The notes: generated by a model not told the origin, from the sequence alone. A stretch of 64,000 nt of DNA from Afipia sp. OHSU_II-C1 (GCF_000497575.1 NZ_APJI01000020.1:98770-162769); one strand, 5' to 3'. Shown: positions 9,345 through 18,893, counted from the first letter of the stretch. Program-made: numbers and translations.

Positions 9345-10366
9345 CACGACCACCCGTGCCGGCCGCGCCACAAGAGCCACAGGAAAAACGGCGCACCGAC
9401 GACTGCGGTGAGGATGCCGAGCGGCACTTCAATGCGTCCCAGCGACCGCGCCAGCGTATCGACCAGCACGAGATAGCTCGCGCCCATCAGCATCGCCGCC
9501 GGCAGCAGCCGCTCGAAATTCGGGCCGACCAGCATCCGCGCGATGTGCGGGATCACCAGACCGACCCAGCCGATCACGCCGGAGATCGCCACCACACTGG
9601 CCGTGATCAGCGTCGCCGCCGCGATCACAACGACCCGCAAGCGACCGGATTCGACGCCGAGCGACTTGGCCTCCTCGTCGCCCAGGGACAGCACGTTGAT
9701 CTGCCAGCGCAGCAGCACCAGCGGCACGAGGCCGATCGCGACCGCCGGCATGACATTCCACAGATCGCCCCCGCGCACGCTGGCGAGGCTGCCGAGCAGC
9801 CAGAACGTAATCGCAGGAAGCTGATCGTAAGGGTCGGCCAGAATTTTCAGCAGCGAGATCGCCGCGCCTGCCAGCGCGCCGACCACCACGCCGCCGAGCA
9901 CAAGCACCAGAGTGGGATCGCGGCCGCGCACCGCGACTGCGATCAGATAGACGAGCCCCACCGTCGCTAGGCCGCCGCCGAAGGCAAGCATCTGGATCGC
10001 GAACACCGGCAGCGACAGGAAAATGCCGATCACCGCGCCGAGGCCCGCGCCTGCCGAGACGCCGAGCACATCGGGCGAGACCAGCGGATTGCGAAACAGC
10101 CCCTGATAGACGACGCCCGCGCCTGCGAGCGAAGCCCCGACGATCAAACCCGCCAGCACACGCGGACCGCGAATGCCGAACAGCACGCGCTGTTCGGCGG
10201 TCTGCGGCAGATCGCCCGACCATGCGTTCGATAGCGCGCGGAAAAAGCCGTCGAGCGTGACAGGAAATGCGCCGACGGTCAGACCGATCGCCGCGGCAGC
10301 AGCGGCCAGCACTGCGAGACCGGGAATGATCCAGGAGACTCGCGATGCCGCGCGCTGTGCCGTCAT
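9344..10366 (-). CDS. FecCD-family ABC permease (candidate molybdate/tungstate importer)
   Basis: Inner-membrane permease of 340 residues with about ten hydrophobic segments, the type II importer fold shared by BtuC, FecCD and MolB. Family hallmarks are GIRGPRVLAGLIVGASLAG near residue 70, QGLFRNPLVSPDVLGVSAGA just after, and GVIGWVGLVIPHIARML near 270. I used ATG 10366, which overlaps the binding-protein stop by four bases; the longer in-frame extension to 10684 is antisense shadow of the binding protein gene. The substrate is inferred from the Mop gene in the same operon. Confidence 0.9.
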   Translation of the reverse strand: MTAQRAASRVSWIIPGLAVLAAAAAAIGLTVGAFPVTLDGFFRALSNAWSGDLPQTAEQRVLFGIRGPRVLAGLIVGASLAGAGVVYQGLFRNPLVSPDVLGVSAGAGLGAVIGIFLSLPVFAIQMLAFGGGLATVGLVYLIAVAVRGRDPTLVLVLGGVVVGALAGAAISLLKILADPYDQLPAITFWLLGSLASVRGGDLWNVMPAVAIGLVPLVLLRWQINVLSLGDEEAKSLGVESGRLRVVVIAAATLITASVVAISGVIGWVGLVIPHIARMLVGPNFERLLPAAMLMGASYLVLVDTLARSLGRIEVPLGILTAVVGAPFFLWLLWRGRHGWS

Positions 10367-11436
10367 CGGCGTGCCGGAATTGACGGCGGCTTGCCGTCCG
10401 CCCATGCGATCAGCGTATCGAGATCGCTGTCCGCGACATCGACATGGTAGAACAGCCTGTAGAACGCGCGCGTGTCCTGCCGGATATCGAACGGAAAGCG
10501 CGCGCCGTGAAACAGATTGGCGAGCCAGCGCAGCCCGATCAGCCGGTTGATCGACGGCGGCCGGTCGATCCAGCCGAACGGCGCGGTCGGCGCGAGATAG
10601 ACGCGGCCCTCTTTCACCGCCTTGAGGCCCTGCCACAGCGGATCGCCGCCCTTGGCGATCTTGTCGTGGAAGTTGCGATCCCATGTGATGATGACGTCGG
10701 GATTCCAGGCGAGGATCTGTTCGGGCGACACATTGGCGATGCCGCGACGCTGATCCTGCGCGTCGGCGACGTTGCGCCCTCCTGCGCGCTCGATGATCTC
10801 GGTGTTGATCGAGCCGCGAAGTCCTGTCTCCAGCCCATCCGGCCCGCGCGCGAGATAGACACGCGGACGCTGATCCTCCTCAATGCCCGCAAGCGTCGTG
10901 TCGAGGCTCTTGAACAAATCGTCAGAATACTTTGCAAGCGCCTCGCCGCGCTCCGGCACGCCAAAGATATTGCCGAGCAGCCGGAACGAGGACGCCGTCG
11001 ATTCAAAGCGCCCGTCGATCAGCACATAGGGAATGCCGGTGCGCTGCTGCACGCTGTCGGCCAGCGATGCAAAAGTCTGCCGCACCGAACCGTAGTCCAT
11101 GATCAGATCCGGCCTGATCTTCAGCACGGTCTCGACATTGGCGGTGTCGCCGCGTCCGGTGAGCAGGCCGACCTCCGGCAGATCGCGCTGGCGAGGTGCG
11201 ATAAACGGACGCTCCTCGGCGCGAAGCGCGCGCGGCCAGCCCACCATGGTTTCGGCCCGCATCGCATAGACCACCACCGAGGCCGGGCCGCCGGCCGCAA
11301 ACACCTTGTCGATACGATCCGGCAATTCGACGCTTCGACCGGCGGAATCCGTCACCGTGCGCGCGGCGCGCGCCGGCCGCGCCAGCAGCATCAGGCTGGC
11401 GCCGGCCACGAACGATCGCCGCTCAATGCGGATCAT
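10363..11436 (-). CDS. Periplasmic ABC substrate-binding protein (candidate MolA-like)
   Basis: Cluster A-II binding protein of 357 residues with a Tat-like leader: RRSFVAG at residues 6-12 followed by a hydrophobic stretch ending ...ARPARAART. The body has the TroA-like layout (DSAGRSVELPDRIDKV, then LKIRPDLIMDYG, then ILAWNPDVIITWD). It lies seven bases after the Mop gene and overlaps the permease start. Proteins of this class bind siderophores, cobalamin or, in MolA, molybdate/tungstate. The Mop partner favours the last. A twin-arginine route is suggested, not proven. Confidence 0.85.
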   Translation of the reverse strand: MIRIERRSFVAGASLMLLARPARAARTVTDSAGRSVELPDRIDKVFAAGGPASVVVYAMRAETMVGWPRALRAEERPFIAPRQRDLPEVGLLTGRGDTANVETVLKIRPDLIMDYGSVRQTFASLADSVQQRTGIPYVLIDGRFESTASSFRLLGNIFGVPERGEALAKYSDDLFKSLDTTLAGIEEDQRPRVYLARGPDGLETGLRGSINTEIIERAGGRNVADAQDQRRGIANVSPEQILAWNPDVIITWDRNFHDKIAKGGDPLWQGLKAVKEGRVYLAPTAPFGWIDRPPSINRLIGLRWLANLFHGARFPFDIRQDTRAFYRLFYHVDVADSDLDTLIAWADGKPPSIPARR

Positions 11437-11443
11437 GGCTGCC

Positions 11444-11653
11444 TCAGTCGATGCCCACCATGACGTCGCTCGCCTTGACGATGGCGTAGACCTGCTTGCC
11501 GACTTCGAGATTCAACTCCTCAACCGAGGTCCTGGTGATGGCCGATGTCACGATAACGCCGCCGCCGATGTCGATCTTCACATGGCTGGTGGTGACGCCG
11601 TGGTCGATGGCGACGACCTTGCCCTTGAGCTGATTGCGCGCGCTGATCTTCAT
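11444..11653 (-). CDS. Molbindin (Mop, single TOBE domain)
   Basis: Small cytosolic protein of 69 residues, the full length of a single-domain molbindin. MKISARNQLKGKV at the start, TTSHVKIDIGGG in the middle and KASDVMVGID at the end are the classical Mop pattern. Such proteins form hexamers that hold molybdate or tungstate. It is the first gene of the operon with the type II ABC importer, which points to that importer's cargo. A GGAG ribosome site precedes ATG 11653. It may also supply the TOBE function missing from the short ModC encoded at 31 kb (inference). Confidence 0.93.
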   Translation of the reverse strand: MKISARNQLKGKVVAIDHGVTTSHVKIDIGGGVIVTSAITRTSVEELNLEVGKQVYAIVKASDVMVGID

Positions 11654-11681
11654 TCCGTGATCTCCGTGTGACGGGGCAACA

Positions 11682-11709
11682 AAAAGGGCGGCCCGTGAGC
11701 CGCCCTTTT
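11682..11709 (-). terminator. Rho-independent terminator of pckA
   Basis: Eleven-base GC-rich hairpin stem (AAAAGGGCGGC pairing with its complement) around the loop CCGTGA, followed on the minus strand by a run of five T. It sits 27 bases after the pckA stop and separates pckA from the Mop operon read in the same direction. Confidence 0.85.
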
Positions 11710-11735
11710 ATACGTCAAAACCGGTACGAAGGAAC

Positions 11736-13352
11736 TCACTCCGCGGCGAGCTTGACCTCGGGAGCGGCGGCGCGGACGTCCGCGTCGACCTGCTTTTCGA
11801 ACTGCTCGAAGTTCTTCTGGAACATGCCGACCAGCGCGCGCGCGGTCTTGTCGAACTCGGCCTTGTCCTTCCAGGTGTTGACCGGATCGAGAATGTCGGT
11901 CGGCACGCCTTCCAGCGCGGTCGGGACCGCGAAGCCGAAATACTTGTCGGTGCGGAACTGGGCGTTGCGCAGCGAGCCGTTCAGCGCTGCGGTCAGCAAC
12001 GCACGGGTCACCTTGATCGGCATGCGGGTGCCGACGCCGTACTTGCCGCCGGTCCAGCCGGTGTTGACCACCCAGCAATCGACGTTGTGCTTGGCGATCA
12101 GCTCCTTCAGCAGCTTGCCGTATTCGGCGGGATCGCGCGGCAGGAACGGCGAGCCAAAGCAGGCCGAGAATTCCGGCACCGGCTCGTTGCCGAGGCCGCG
12201 CTCGGTGCCCGCGACCTTCGCGGTGTAGCCCGAGAGGAAGTGATACATCGCCTGCGCCGGGGTCAGCTTGGCGATCGGCGGCATCACGCCGAACGCGTCG
12301 GCGGCGAGCATCACCAGATTCTTCGGATGACCGGCGCGGCCGGTGCGCGAGGCATTCGGGATCGCTTCGAGCGGATAGGCCGAACGGGTGTTCTCGGTCT
12401 TGGAGCCGTCGTCGAAGTCAGGCTCGCGGGTGAGCGGATCGAGCACGACGTTTTCGAGCACGGCGCCGAAGCAGATGCTTGCGTCATAGATCGCGGGCTC
12501 AGCCTCACGCGACAGCTTGATGGTCTTGGCGTAGCAGCCGCCTTCGAAATTGAAGATTCCGTCCGGACCCCAGCCGGTCTCGTCGTCGCCGATCAGCGTG
12601 CGGTTCGGATCAGCGGAGAGCGTGGTCTTGCCGGTGCCGGAAAGACCGAAGAAAATCGCGCTGTCGCCGTTCGGGCCGACGTTGGCCGAGCAGTGCATCG
12701 GCATCACGCCCTGCGCAGGCAGGAAGTAGTTCAGCGTGGTGAACACCGACTTCTTCATTTCGCCGGCATACTGGCTGCCCGCGATCAGAACGATCTTGCG
12801 GGTGAAGTCGATGGCGACGACGTTCTCGGACTTGCAGCCATGGCGCTTCGGATCGGCGCGGAAGCTCGGAAGGTCGATGATGGTGAGTTCCGGCACGAAG
12901 CTCGCAAGCTCAGCCGTTTCAGGGCGGCGCAGCAGCGTGCGGATGAACAGCGAGTGCCACGCCATTTCGGTGAACACGCGCGTCTTGATCTGGAATTTCG
13001 GATCGGCGCCGCCGTAGAGATCCTGCGCGAAGAGGGTCATGCCTTCGCAGTGCTTGAGGAAGTCCTGATACAGGGCTTCGAACTGCTCTGAGGTGATCGA
13101 CTGGTTGCCGCCCCACCACATGGTCTTGTCGGTGAGCGCATCGCGCACCGTGAACTTGTCTTTCGGCGAGCGCCCGGTGAAGACGCCGGTTTCCGCGACA
13201 AGCGCGCCGCCGGCGGACAGTTCGGCTTCATTGTTGCGCAGCGAATGCTCGTAAAGCGGCGCTGTGCCGAGATTCCAGTTCACCTGTTTGAGATTTTTGA
13301 AACCGAATTTGTCGGCGCCGAAGGCACCGTTGCGCACACCCGTCTCTTGCAC
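11736..13352 (-). CDS. pckA: Phosphoenolpyruvate carboxykinase (ATP)
   Basis: Cytosolic gluconeogenic enzyme converting oxaloacetate and ATP to PEP, ADP and CO2. The 538-residue length is standard. The kinase-1a P-loop [14 protein letters not shown] and metal site GDDETGWG (near base 12,600) are intact, as is the substrate-binding [10 protein letters not shown] near residue 60. I took the GTG at 13352 as start: it has a GGGAG nine bases upstream and gives the usual N-terminus, while the extension to 13448 does not. In rhizobia pckA often neighbours chvI/chvG, as here, and ChvI-dependent control is reported there; no site was identified. Confidence 0.95.
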   Translation of the reverse strand: MQETGVRNGAFGADKFGFKNLKQVNWNLGTAPLYEHSLRNNEAELSAGGALVAETGVFTGRSPKDKFTVRDALTDKTMWWGGNQSITSEQFEALYQDFLKHCEGMTLFAQDLYGGADPKFQIKTRVFTEMAWHSLFIRTLLRRPETAELASFVPELTIIDLPSFRADPKRHGCKSENVVAIDFTRKIVLIAGSQYAGEMKKSVFTTLNYFLPAQGVMPMHCSANVGPNGDSAIFFGLSGTGKTTLSADPNRTLIGDDETGWGPDGIFNFEGGCYAKTIKLSREAEPAIYDASICFGAVLENVVLDPLTREPDFDDGSKTENTRSAYPLEAIPNASRTGRAGHPKNLVMLAADAFGVMPPIAKLTPAQAMYHFLSGYTAKVAGTERGLGNEPVPEFSACFGSPFLPRDPAEYGKLLKELIAKHNVDCWVVNTGWTGGKYGVGTRMPIKVTRALLTAALNGSLRNAQFRTDKYFGFAVPTALEGVPTDILDPVNTWKDKAEFDKTARALVGMFQKNFEQFEKQVDADVRAAAPEVKLAAE

Positions 13353-13730
13353 TTTAAGAATCTCCCACAAAGACCGCGTATCGTTTCGCGCGGCTGTCGC
13401 CAAACGCCCCTGTCGCGGATGCCGGGGATCATAACTCCCGGGCCTCAATCCGGCGACTTATTAGTGGCCAACGCGCAGCTTGCCAAGTCGATCCGTCATA
13501 TTGCGGTAAAGATCGCCGGGCCCTGCCGAAAACAGGTTGAATTTCACGGGCTTGCGAGGAGCGTGCCGCGGCGGGACAGGTATTCCGCGAGCCTGCCGCA
13601 CTGCGGCAGAGCGCGGACGGCGCGGCGCGATGCCGCTGGAGGGCGCCTTGTTCCCCGCTCGGCGCGTCGCTGTAATCGCCCCCGCGTCTGCGCGGATTGC
13701 GCGCGGGAACGGCAACACCGGGAGTGTCGG
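13353..13730. other. Intergenic region between divergent pckA and ridA-like genes
   Basis: No credible gene in 378 bases. The region must hold both divergent promoters, but I cannot place them with confidence. It contains a perfect palindrome, CTGCCGCA-C-TGCGGCAG at 13593-13609, which could be a protein-binding site or a small hairpin. In-frame extensions of both neighbours run through it but lack good starts. Confidence 0.5.
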
Positions 13731-14180
13731 ATGCGGAAATCTTTGAGCGTTGTGTCGAGCGTGATGATGTTGGCGATGGCGGGGATGGCCCACGCCCAGG
13801 AGAAGAAAGTGATTTCGACACCGGATGCGCCGCAGGCGATCGGGCCGTACTCGCAGGCCATTCGCGCGGGCAAGACGGTGTATCTCGCCGGACAGATCTC
13901 AATCGATCCCAAGACCAAGCAGCTTGTCACCGGCACCATCGAAGAGCAGACCAAGCTGGTGCTGGAGAACCTGAAAGCCGTGCTCGCGGCCGACGGCCTG
14001 ACAATGGATCACGTCGTCTCGACCAGCGTGTTTCTGAAAGACCTGAACGAGTTCGCAAAGATGAACGAGGTCTACGGCACCTATTTCAAGAATGCGCCGC
14101 CCGCTCGCGCCACAGTGGAAGTCGCACGCCTGCCGCGCGATGTGAAAGTCGAAATTTCCGCGATCGCCGTCCATCCGTAA
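13731..14180 (+). CDS. RidA family protein with signal peptide
   Basis: RidA/YjgF-like protein of 149 residues. RidA proteins hydrolyse reactive enamine/imine intermediates in the cytosol. This one has an added N-terminal hydrophobic leader ending ...GMAHAQEKK near residue 23, so it is probably periplasmic. The body carries the family pattern: ISTPDAPQAIGPYSQAI, YLAGQI, and PPARATVEVARLPRD with the arginine that binds the substrate carboxylate. The GGGAG seven bases before ATG 13731 supports the start. What such an exported RidA acts on is not established. Confidence 0.87.
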   Translation: MRKSLSVVSSVMMLAMAGMAHAQEKKVISTPDAPQAIGPYSQAIRAGKTVYLAGQISIDPKTKQLVTGTIEEQTKLVLENLKAVLAADGLTMDHVVSTSVFLKDLNEFAKMNEVYGTYFKNAPPARATVEVARLPRDVKVEISAIAVHP

Positions 14181-14207
14181 GTCTGGACTGTGCGACCGGG
14201 CAGGCCG

Positions 14208-14942
14208 TTACACGCCGGCCCGCGCCTGTTCGGCCAGCTCCTTCAATGCCTTCCGCAGCGCGCCTGGCGTGGTGATCCGCTGCGGGAAATCGAGCCGGAG
14301 GGTGCGCCGGTCATCCTGCATGTCGAGGCCCTCGGGATCGCAGCCGGTGCAGCGCCATGCCCCCGCGCCGGCATCGAGCAGCTTCGTTGCATAGAGATTC
14401 ATCGTGTCGGCGTGATCGGCATTCATGTGCGCGACGATGTCCGGCTCAGCTTCGAGCATGGCCTCGGCACCGGTGAGATCGGTCAGGAAATCCTTCGGTG
14501 CGATATCGACGATGCGGCCGAAGCCCGCCACCAGATGCACGTCCTTGGGCACAATGCGGAAAAACGAAAAGTCCTTGAAGCCGACGAAATCCTCAGCCGA
14601 GGGATGAGCCGCGAGATAGCGCCGCCGTGCCAGCTCAGCGTCGTCGCCCTGCACTTCCTCGGCGGCCCCGGCGAGCATGATGCGTGCGCCCTCCAGGGGA
14701 TCGCCGGGCACGCGCTCGTCCAGCATCAGCGAAACCCGCGGATCGTTCAGAATATTCATGGTGTGGATCGCAAGCCGCGAGATCAGCAGGACCGGAGACC
14801 CGTCCGGCATTGATGCAACATTGACCAGTGAGCAATAGGGATCGCCGCTCCCGGGCATCAGCGTCGCCAGCGCCCCCTGACGACTGCGGCCAAGCAGCGA
14901 ACGGGTCAGACGGGCCGGTTTGACGTGTACGGAGGGGTCCAT
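14208..14942 (-). CDS. HugZ-like heme-utilisation / pyridoxamine-oxidase-fold protein
   Basis: Protein of 244 residues with an N-terminal split-barrel flavin-type domain (QGALATLMPGSGDPYCSLV, SVLLISRLAIHT-like segment) and a C-terminal DUF2470 domain (IVAHMNADHADTMNLYA). This pairing is found in HugZ-type heme-degrading proteins and in a broad set of unassigned relatives. The ATG 14942 start matches the domain boundary, though no clear ribosome site precedes it and the frame stays open to 15083. It is divergent from chvI. Heme is a family-based suggestion; there is no heme transporter next to it. Confidence 0.75.
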   Translation of the reverse strand: MDPSVHVKPARLTRSLLGRSRQGALATLMPGSGDPYCSLVNVASMPDGSPVLLISRLAIHTMNILNDPRVSLMLDERVPGDPLEGARIMLAGAAEEVQGDDAELARRRYLAAHPSAEDFVGFKDFSFFRIVPKDVHLVAGFGRIVDIAPKDFLTDLTGAEAMLEAEPDIVAHMNADHADTMNLYATKLLDAGAGAWRCTGCDPEGLDMQDDRRTLRLDFPQRITTPGALRKALKELAEQARAGV

Positions 14943-15186
14943 GGATGGCCTGAATTCATTGGTTAACGGGGCTTTTTTCCGGCGATAAGGGGTTATTTCG
15001 GTGGGTTCCAAGTTTATATAGGGGCTCACGGTTCGCAATTCGTGCGCGCTGGGAACTCGGTCACATTTCAGCCCAGCTTGCATTGCTCGTTGGCACCCAA
15101 GCGAACGCCTTATTTCACGGCATCCGGTCTTGTCCGGTCAGTAAACAGTCGCCACGCCCGAAACTATCGATTTGGAAAGCAGGTCC

Positions 15187-15888
15187 ATGCCCACAATCGC
15201 CCTGGTCGATGACGACCGCAACATTCTCACGTCGGTCTCGATCGCGCTGGAAGCCGAAGGCTACCGGATCATGACCTATACCGATGGCGCATCGGCGCTC
15301 GACGGCTTCAAGACAAGCCCGCCGGACCTTGCCATCCTCGACATCAAGATGCCGCGCATGGACGGCATGGAAACGCTGCGCCGGCTGCGCCAGAAGTCGG
15401 ACCTGCCGGTGATCTTCCTCACCTCCAAGGACGAGGAAATCGATGAGCTGTTCGGCCTCAAGATGGGCGCCGACGATTTCATCCGCAAACCGTTCTCCCA
15501 GCGCCTGCTGGTCGAGCGCGTCAAGGCGGTGCTGCGCCGCGCGGTGCCGAAAGACGCCGCCGCCGCGCCGAAGGAAATGGACGCCAAGGCGCTCGAGCGC
15601 GGGCTGCTGCGCATGGACCCCGAACGCCACACCTGCACCTGGAAGAATGAACCGGTGACGCTCACCGTCACCGAATTCCTGATTCTTCAGGCGCTGGCGA
15701 CGCGGCCCGGTGTGGTGAAGAGCCGCAACGCGCTCATGGATGCGGCCTATGACGATCAGGTCTATGTCGACGACCGCACCATCGACAGCCACATCAAGCG
15801 CCTGCGCAAGAAGTTCAAGGCCGCCGACGACGACTTCGAGATGATCGAAACCCTGTACGGCGTCGGCTATCGCTTCAAGGAAACCTGA
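15187..15888 (+). CDS. chvI: Response regulator ChvI (OmpR family)
   Basis: Two-component response regulator of 233 residues. The receiver domain has the acidic pair DDD at residues 8-10, the phospho-acceptor Asp in [13 protein letters not shown], and the FIRKPFS lysine. The winged-helix domain includes [16 protein letters not shown]. It is the partner of the kinase encoded 122 bases downstream. In rhizobia and Agrobacterium the ChvG-ChvI pair controls envelope, acid response and host-interaction genes. The hprK and PTS genes that follow are the typical alphaproteobacterial context. Confidence 0.93.
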   Translation: MPTIALVDDDRNILTSVSIALEAEGYRIMTYTDGASALDGFKTSPPDLAILDIKMPRMDGMETLRRLRQKSDLPVIFLTSKDEEIDELFGLKMGADDFIRKPFSQRLLVERVKAVLRRAVPKDAAAAPKEMDAKALERGLLRMDPERHTCTWKNEPVTLTVTEFLILQALATRPGVVKSRNALMDAAYDDQVYVDDRTIDSHIKRLRKKFKAADDDFEMIETLYGVGYRFKET

Positions 15889-15893
15889 TCGTT

Positions 15894-15959
15894 CCGGCAT
15901 GCGCCACGGACGGAACTGATCCGGCGACCGCGCCGTGTGACGGGTCGCTCGCATGCCGG
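15894..15959. repeat. Inverted repeat between chvI and chvG
   Basis: Perfect ten-base inverted repeat, CCGGCATGCG at 15894-15903 and CGCATGCCGG at 15950-15959, starting five bases after the chvI stop. In the transcript it would form a stem with a 46-base loop. There is no T-run, so it may be a processing or partial-termination structure rather than a terminator. Confidence 0.5.
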
Positions 15960-16010
15960 TTGATTGCTATAATCGGCCGATCTCGAACCGAACAATCGGG
16001 CGTCTAGCCA

Positions 16011-17840
16011 TTGCTTGATCGAACGCAGCATGACCGCGACGACGATGACGAAGCCAGTGCTCCGCCGCTTGCTCCGGTCGTCGACGCGCCTGCCGAATCG
16101 GCGGCCGAGACGACGAGCCGCGGCTGGCGCAGCCCGCTCGATCTGATCAAGCGCGCCGGGCGCTATTTCGCGGCGCTGACCTTCTCGAGCCTCACCCGCC
16201 GCATCGTCTCGCTCAACCTAATCGGCCTGTGCGCGATGCTGGCCGGCATCCTCTATCTGTCGCAATTCCGCGCCGGCCTGATCGACGCGCGCGCGCAAAG
16301 TCTCCTTGTGCAGGCCGAAATCATCTCGGGCGCGATCGCCGCCTCGGCCACGGTCGAGACCAACGCCATCACCGTCGACCCGGAACGTCTGCTGGATCTG
16401 AAGCCCGGTGAGACCTACGGCCCGAGCGACGAAACGCTGAGCAACATCGATTTCCCGATCAACCCCGAGCGTGTTGCGCCGGTGCTGCGGCGGCTGATTT
16501 CGCCGACCAAGACCCGCGCCCGCATTTACGATCGCGACGGCGTGCTGGTGCTCGACAGCCGCAACCTTTACGGCCGGGGCGACGTCATGCGCTTCGAACT
16601 GGCGCCGCCGAATGCCGAAAAGCCGGGCTTCGCCGAAAAGACCATGATCGCGATCCGCACCTGGCTCAACCGCGGCGACCTGCCGCTGTACCGCGAACTC
16701 GGACCGGAAAACGGCAACGGCTATCAGGAAGTCCAGCAGGCGCTCGACGGCCGCAAGGGCAGCATGGTGCGAATCAACGACCGCGGCGAAGTGATCGTCT
16801 CGGTGTCGGTGCCGGTGCAGCGTTTCCGCGCGGTCCACGGCGCGCTGATGCTCTCGACCCAGGGCGACGACATCGACCAGCTCGTGACCGCAGAGCGCCT
16901 CGCCATCCTCAAGGTGTTCGGCATCGCGGCAGGTGTGATGATCCTGCTGTCGCTGCTGCTCGCCTCGACCATTGCCGGTCCGATGCGCCGTCTCGCCGAC
17001 AGCGCCGAGCGCGTCCGCCGCCGCATCAAGACCCGCGTCGAGATTCCGGACTTCACCTCGCGCGGCGACGAGATCGGCCATCTGTCGCGCGCACTGCGCG
17101 ACATGACCGATGCGCTCTACAACCGCATCGAGGGCATCGAGCGCTTCGCCGCTGATGTCGCGCACGAACTGAAGAACCCGCTGACATCGATGCGCTCGGC
17201 AGTCGAGACGCTGCCGCTGGCGCGATCCGACGACAGCCGTTCGCGGCTCTTGGCTGTGATCGAACACGATGTGCGCAGGCTCGACCGCCTGATCTCCGAC
17301 ATTTCCGACGCCAGCCGTCTCGATGCCGAGTTGCAGCGGCAGGATGTCGAGCCGGTCGATATGCGCCGTCTGCTCAACACGCTGGTCTCGGTCGCCAATG
17401 AAACCCAGCACGGCACCGAGGTCACCGTCGAAGCGCGCTTCGAGGGCAAGCCCACCGACAGCTTCTCGGTGCCGGGACACGACTCGCGGCTCGGTCAGGT
17501 GATTTCGAATCTCCTGAGCAACGCGCAATCGTTCTCGCGTCCGGGCAGCAAGGTCCGCATCGTCTGCCGCCGCCTCAAATCCGAGATCGAGATCGTGATC
17601 GACGATGACGGCACCGGCATCCGGCCAGGCGCGCTCGAGAAAATCTTCGAGCGCTTCTACACCGACCGGCCGCATCAGGGCTTCGGCCAGAACTCCGGCC
17701 TCGGGCTCTCAATCTCCAAACAGATCGTGGAAGCCCATGGCGGACGCATCTGGGCGGAAAACCGCGCCGGTCCGCTCGATGCCGAAGGCGATGCCCGCAT
17801 TGCCGGCGCCCGCTTCACGGTCCGGCTGCCCGCCATATGA
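16011..17840 (+). CDS. chvG: Sensor histidine kinase ChvG/ExoS
   Basis: Membrane histidine kinase of 609 residues. The order is: cytosolic acidic N-terminus, membrane segment near residues 70-88, periplasmic sensor domain to about 300, second membrane segment near 305-325, HAMP linker, HisKA with the phospho-His in ADVAHELKNPLTS, and HATPase with N (NLLSNAQS), G1 (DDDGTGI) and G2 (GLGLSI) boxes. The start is a TTG at 16011; no better start fits. The stop overlaps hprK by four bases, coupling kinase and HprK expression. The periplasmic domain is where ExoR-like repressors act in relatives. Confidence 0.93.
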   Translation: MLDRTQHDRDDDDEASAPPLAPVVDAPAESAAETTSRGWRSPLDLIKRAGRYFAALTFSSLTRRIVSLNLIGLCAMLAGILYLSQFRAGLIDARAQSLLVQAEIISGAIAASATVETNAITVDPERLLDLKPGETYGPSDETLSNIDFPINPERVAPVLRRLISPTKTRARIYDRDGVLVLDSRNLYGRGDVMRFELAPPNAEKPGFAEKTMIAIRTWLNRGDLPLYRELGPENGNGYQEVQQALDGRKGSMVRINDRGEVIVSVSVPVQRFRAVHGALMLSTQGDDIDQLVTAERLAILKVFGIAAGVMILLSLLLASTIAGPMRRLADSAERVRRRIKTRVEIPDFTSRGDEIGHLSRALRDMTDALYNRIEGIERFAADVAHELKNPLTSMRSAVETLPLARSDDSRSRLLAVIEHDVRRLDRLISDISDASRLDAELQRQDVEPVDMRRLLNTLVSVANETQHGTEVTVEARFEGKPTDSFSVPGHDSRLGQVISNLLSNAQSFSRPGSKVRIVCRRLKSEIEIVIDDDGTGIRPGALEKIFERFYTDRPHQGFGQNSGLGLSISKQIVEAHGGRIWAENRAGPLDAEGDARIAGARFTVRLPAI

Positions 17841-18283
17841 CGACGGGCGCCGATGCAAGCATCCATGCCTCCGCGGTGCTGGTCGGCGACCGCGCCGTCC
17901 TGATTCGCGGACCCTCAGGCTCCGGCAAGTCCCGGCTGGCGTTCGATCTGATCCTCGCCGGCCGCGCGGGACAGCTGCCCCTTACCACCCTGATCGGCGA
18001 CGACCGGGTTCGCCTGACGGACCGCAGCGGCCGGCTGATCGTGCGGGGGGTGCCCGAACTGGCCGGAATGATCGAAATTCGCGGGCTCGGGATTCGGACC
18101 ATCGATTTTGCCGCCGAGGCCGCCGTGGGGGTGGTGGTGGACCTCGATGCTACCGACGCCGAGCGCCTGCCGCCGCCAGAAGCCCTCAAAACCCTGGTTT
18201 CCGGGCTGGAAATCGCGCGAATCCCGGTGGCACGGGGGTATGGCGCTCTGCCCCTGGTTCTGGCATTCCTTACGACAGTTTAA
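17837..18283 (+). CDS. hprK: HPr kinase/phosphorylase, short alphaproteobacterial form
   Basis: Protein of 148 residues corresponding to only the C-terminal catalytic domain of classical HprK, which is normal in alphaproteobacteria. It phosphorylates a serine of HPr using ATP. The P-loop GPSGSGKS is near residue 27 and the catalytic LIGDDRVRL segment follows near 52. The start ATG overlaps the chvG stop. It stands before the EIIA(Man) and HPr genes, forming the incomplete PTS block that tunes carbon and nitrogen regulation without transporting sugar. Confidence 0.92.
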   Translation: MTTGADASIHASAVLVGDRAVLIRGPSGSGKSRLAFDLILAGRAGQLPLTTLIGDDRVRLTDRSGRLIVRGVPELAGMIEIRGLGIRTIDFAAEAAVGVVVDLDATDAERLPPPEALKTLVSGLEIARIPVARGYGALPLVLAFLTTV

Positions 18284-18390
18284 GGTTTCAAAAGCGAACT
18301 CGCGACCTTCTGCTGATTGCTGGCGGCCCCTTGGTCGCCATATAAGCCATACCCTCGCCACTGAAGACGGCCAGCGCGGACACCTTTTTT

Positions 18391-18418
18391 AAGGGGGTAC
18401 GCGGCAAGATCCCCCCTT
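18391..18418. other. Inverted repeat before the PTS EIIA gene
   Basis: AAGGGGG at 18391-18397 and CCCCCTT at 18412-18418 can pair around a 14-base loop. It follows a T-run (18384-18390) on the plus strand, so it would read as a terminator only on the opposite strand. Its role is unclear; it may be a leader hairpin of the EIIA-HPr transcript. Confidence 0.35.
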
Positions 18419-18491
18419 GCGCCGGGGCTCTGGATGGTCAACATGTGGCCCTTTCGTGCGGTGCATCAAAAGCGCCCGCGAGGAGTTTTGG

Positions 18492-18893
18492 ATGATTGGT
18501 CTAGTACTGGTGACCCACGGGCGTCTTGCCGACGAGTTCAAGGCCGCGCTTGAGCACGTGATGGGTCCGCAAAAACAAATCGAAGCGATCACGATTGGCG
18601 CCGAAGACGATGCCGATCTGTGTCGCAGCGATATTATCGAAGCCGTCAAGCGCGTGGACAGCGGCGATGGCGTTGCGATTCTTACCGACATGTTCGGCGG
18701 CACGCCGTCGAACCTCGCGATCTCCTGTATGAGCCGCCCGAAGGTCGAAGTGCTGGCCGGCATCAACCTGCCGATGCTGGTCAAGCTCGCCAAGGTGCGC
18801 GACGACAAGCCGCTGCCCGACGCGATCGCCGCCGCTCAGGAAGCCGGCCGCAAGTACGTGACGATCGCCAGCAGAGTGCTCGCCGGGAAATGA
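18492..18893 (+). CDS. PTS EIIA component, mannose family
   Basis: Cytosolic 133-residue phosphocarrier. The active-site His lies in LVLVTHGRLA at residue 9 or 10, and the family motif LTDMFGGTPSNLA is near residue 65. There is no EIIB/C permease next to it, so the PTS here is regulatory. ATG 18492 is preceded by a clear AGGAG seven to eight bases upstream; the longer in-frame region has none. The stop overlaps the HPr start by three bases (ATGA). Confidence 0.93.
   Translation: MIGLVLVTHGRLADEFKAALEHVMGPQKQIEAITIGAEDDADLCRSDIIEAVKRVDSGDGVAILTDMFGGTPSNLAISCMSRPKVEVLAGINLPMLVKLAKVRDDKPLPDAIAAAQEAGRKYVTIASRVLAGK

Noticed and set aside
9344..10684. Long version of the FecCD permease (446 codons)
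   Set aside because: The first 106 codons overlap the binding-protein gene in another frame; the true start is ATG 10366.
16218..17675. Minus-strand frame of 485 codons
   Set aside because: Antisense to chvG, with no domain pattern and no ribosome site.
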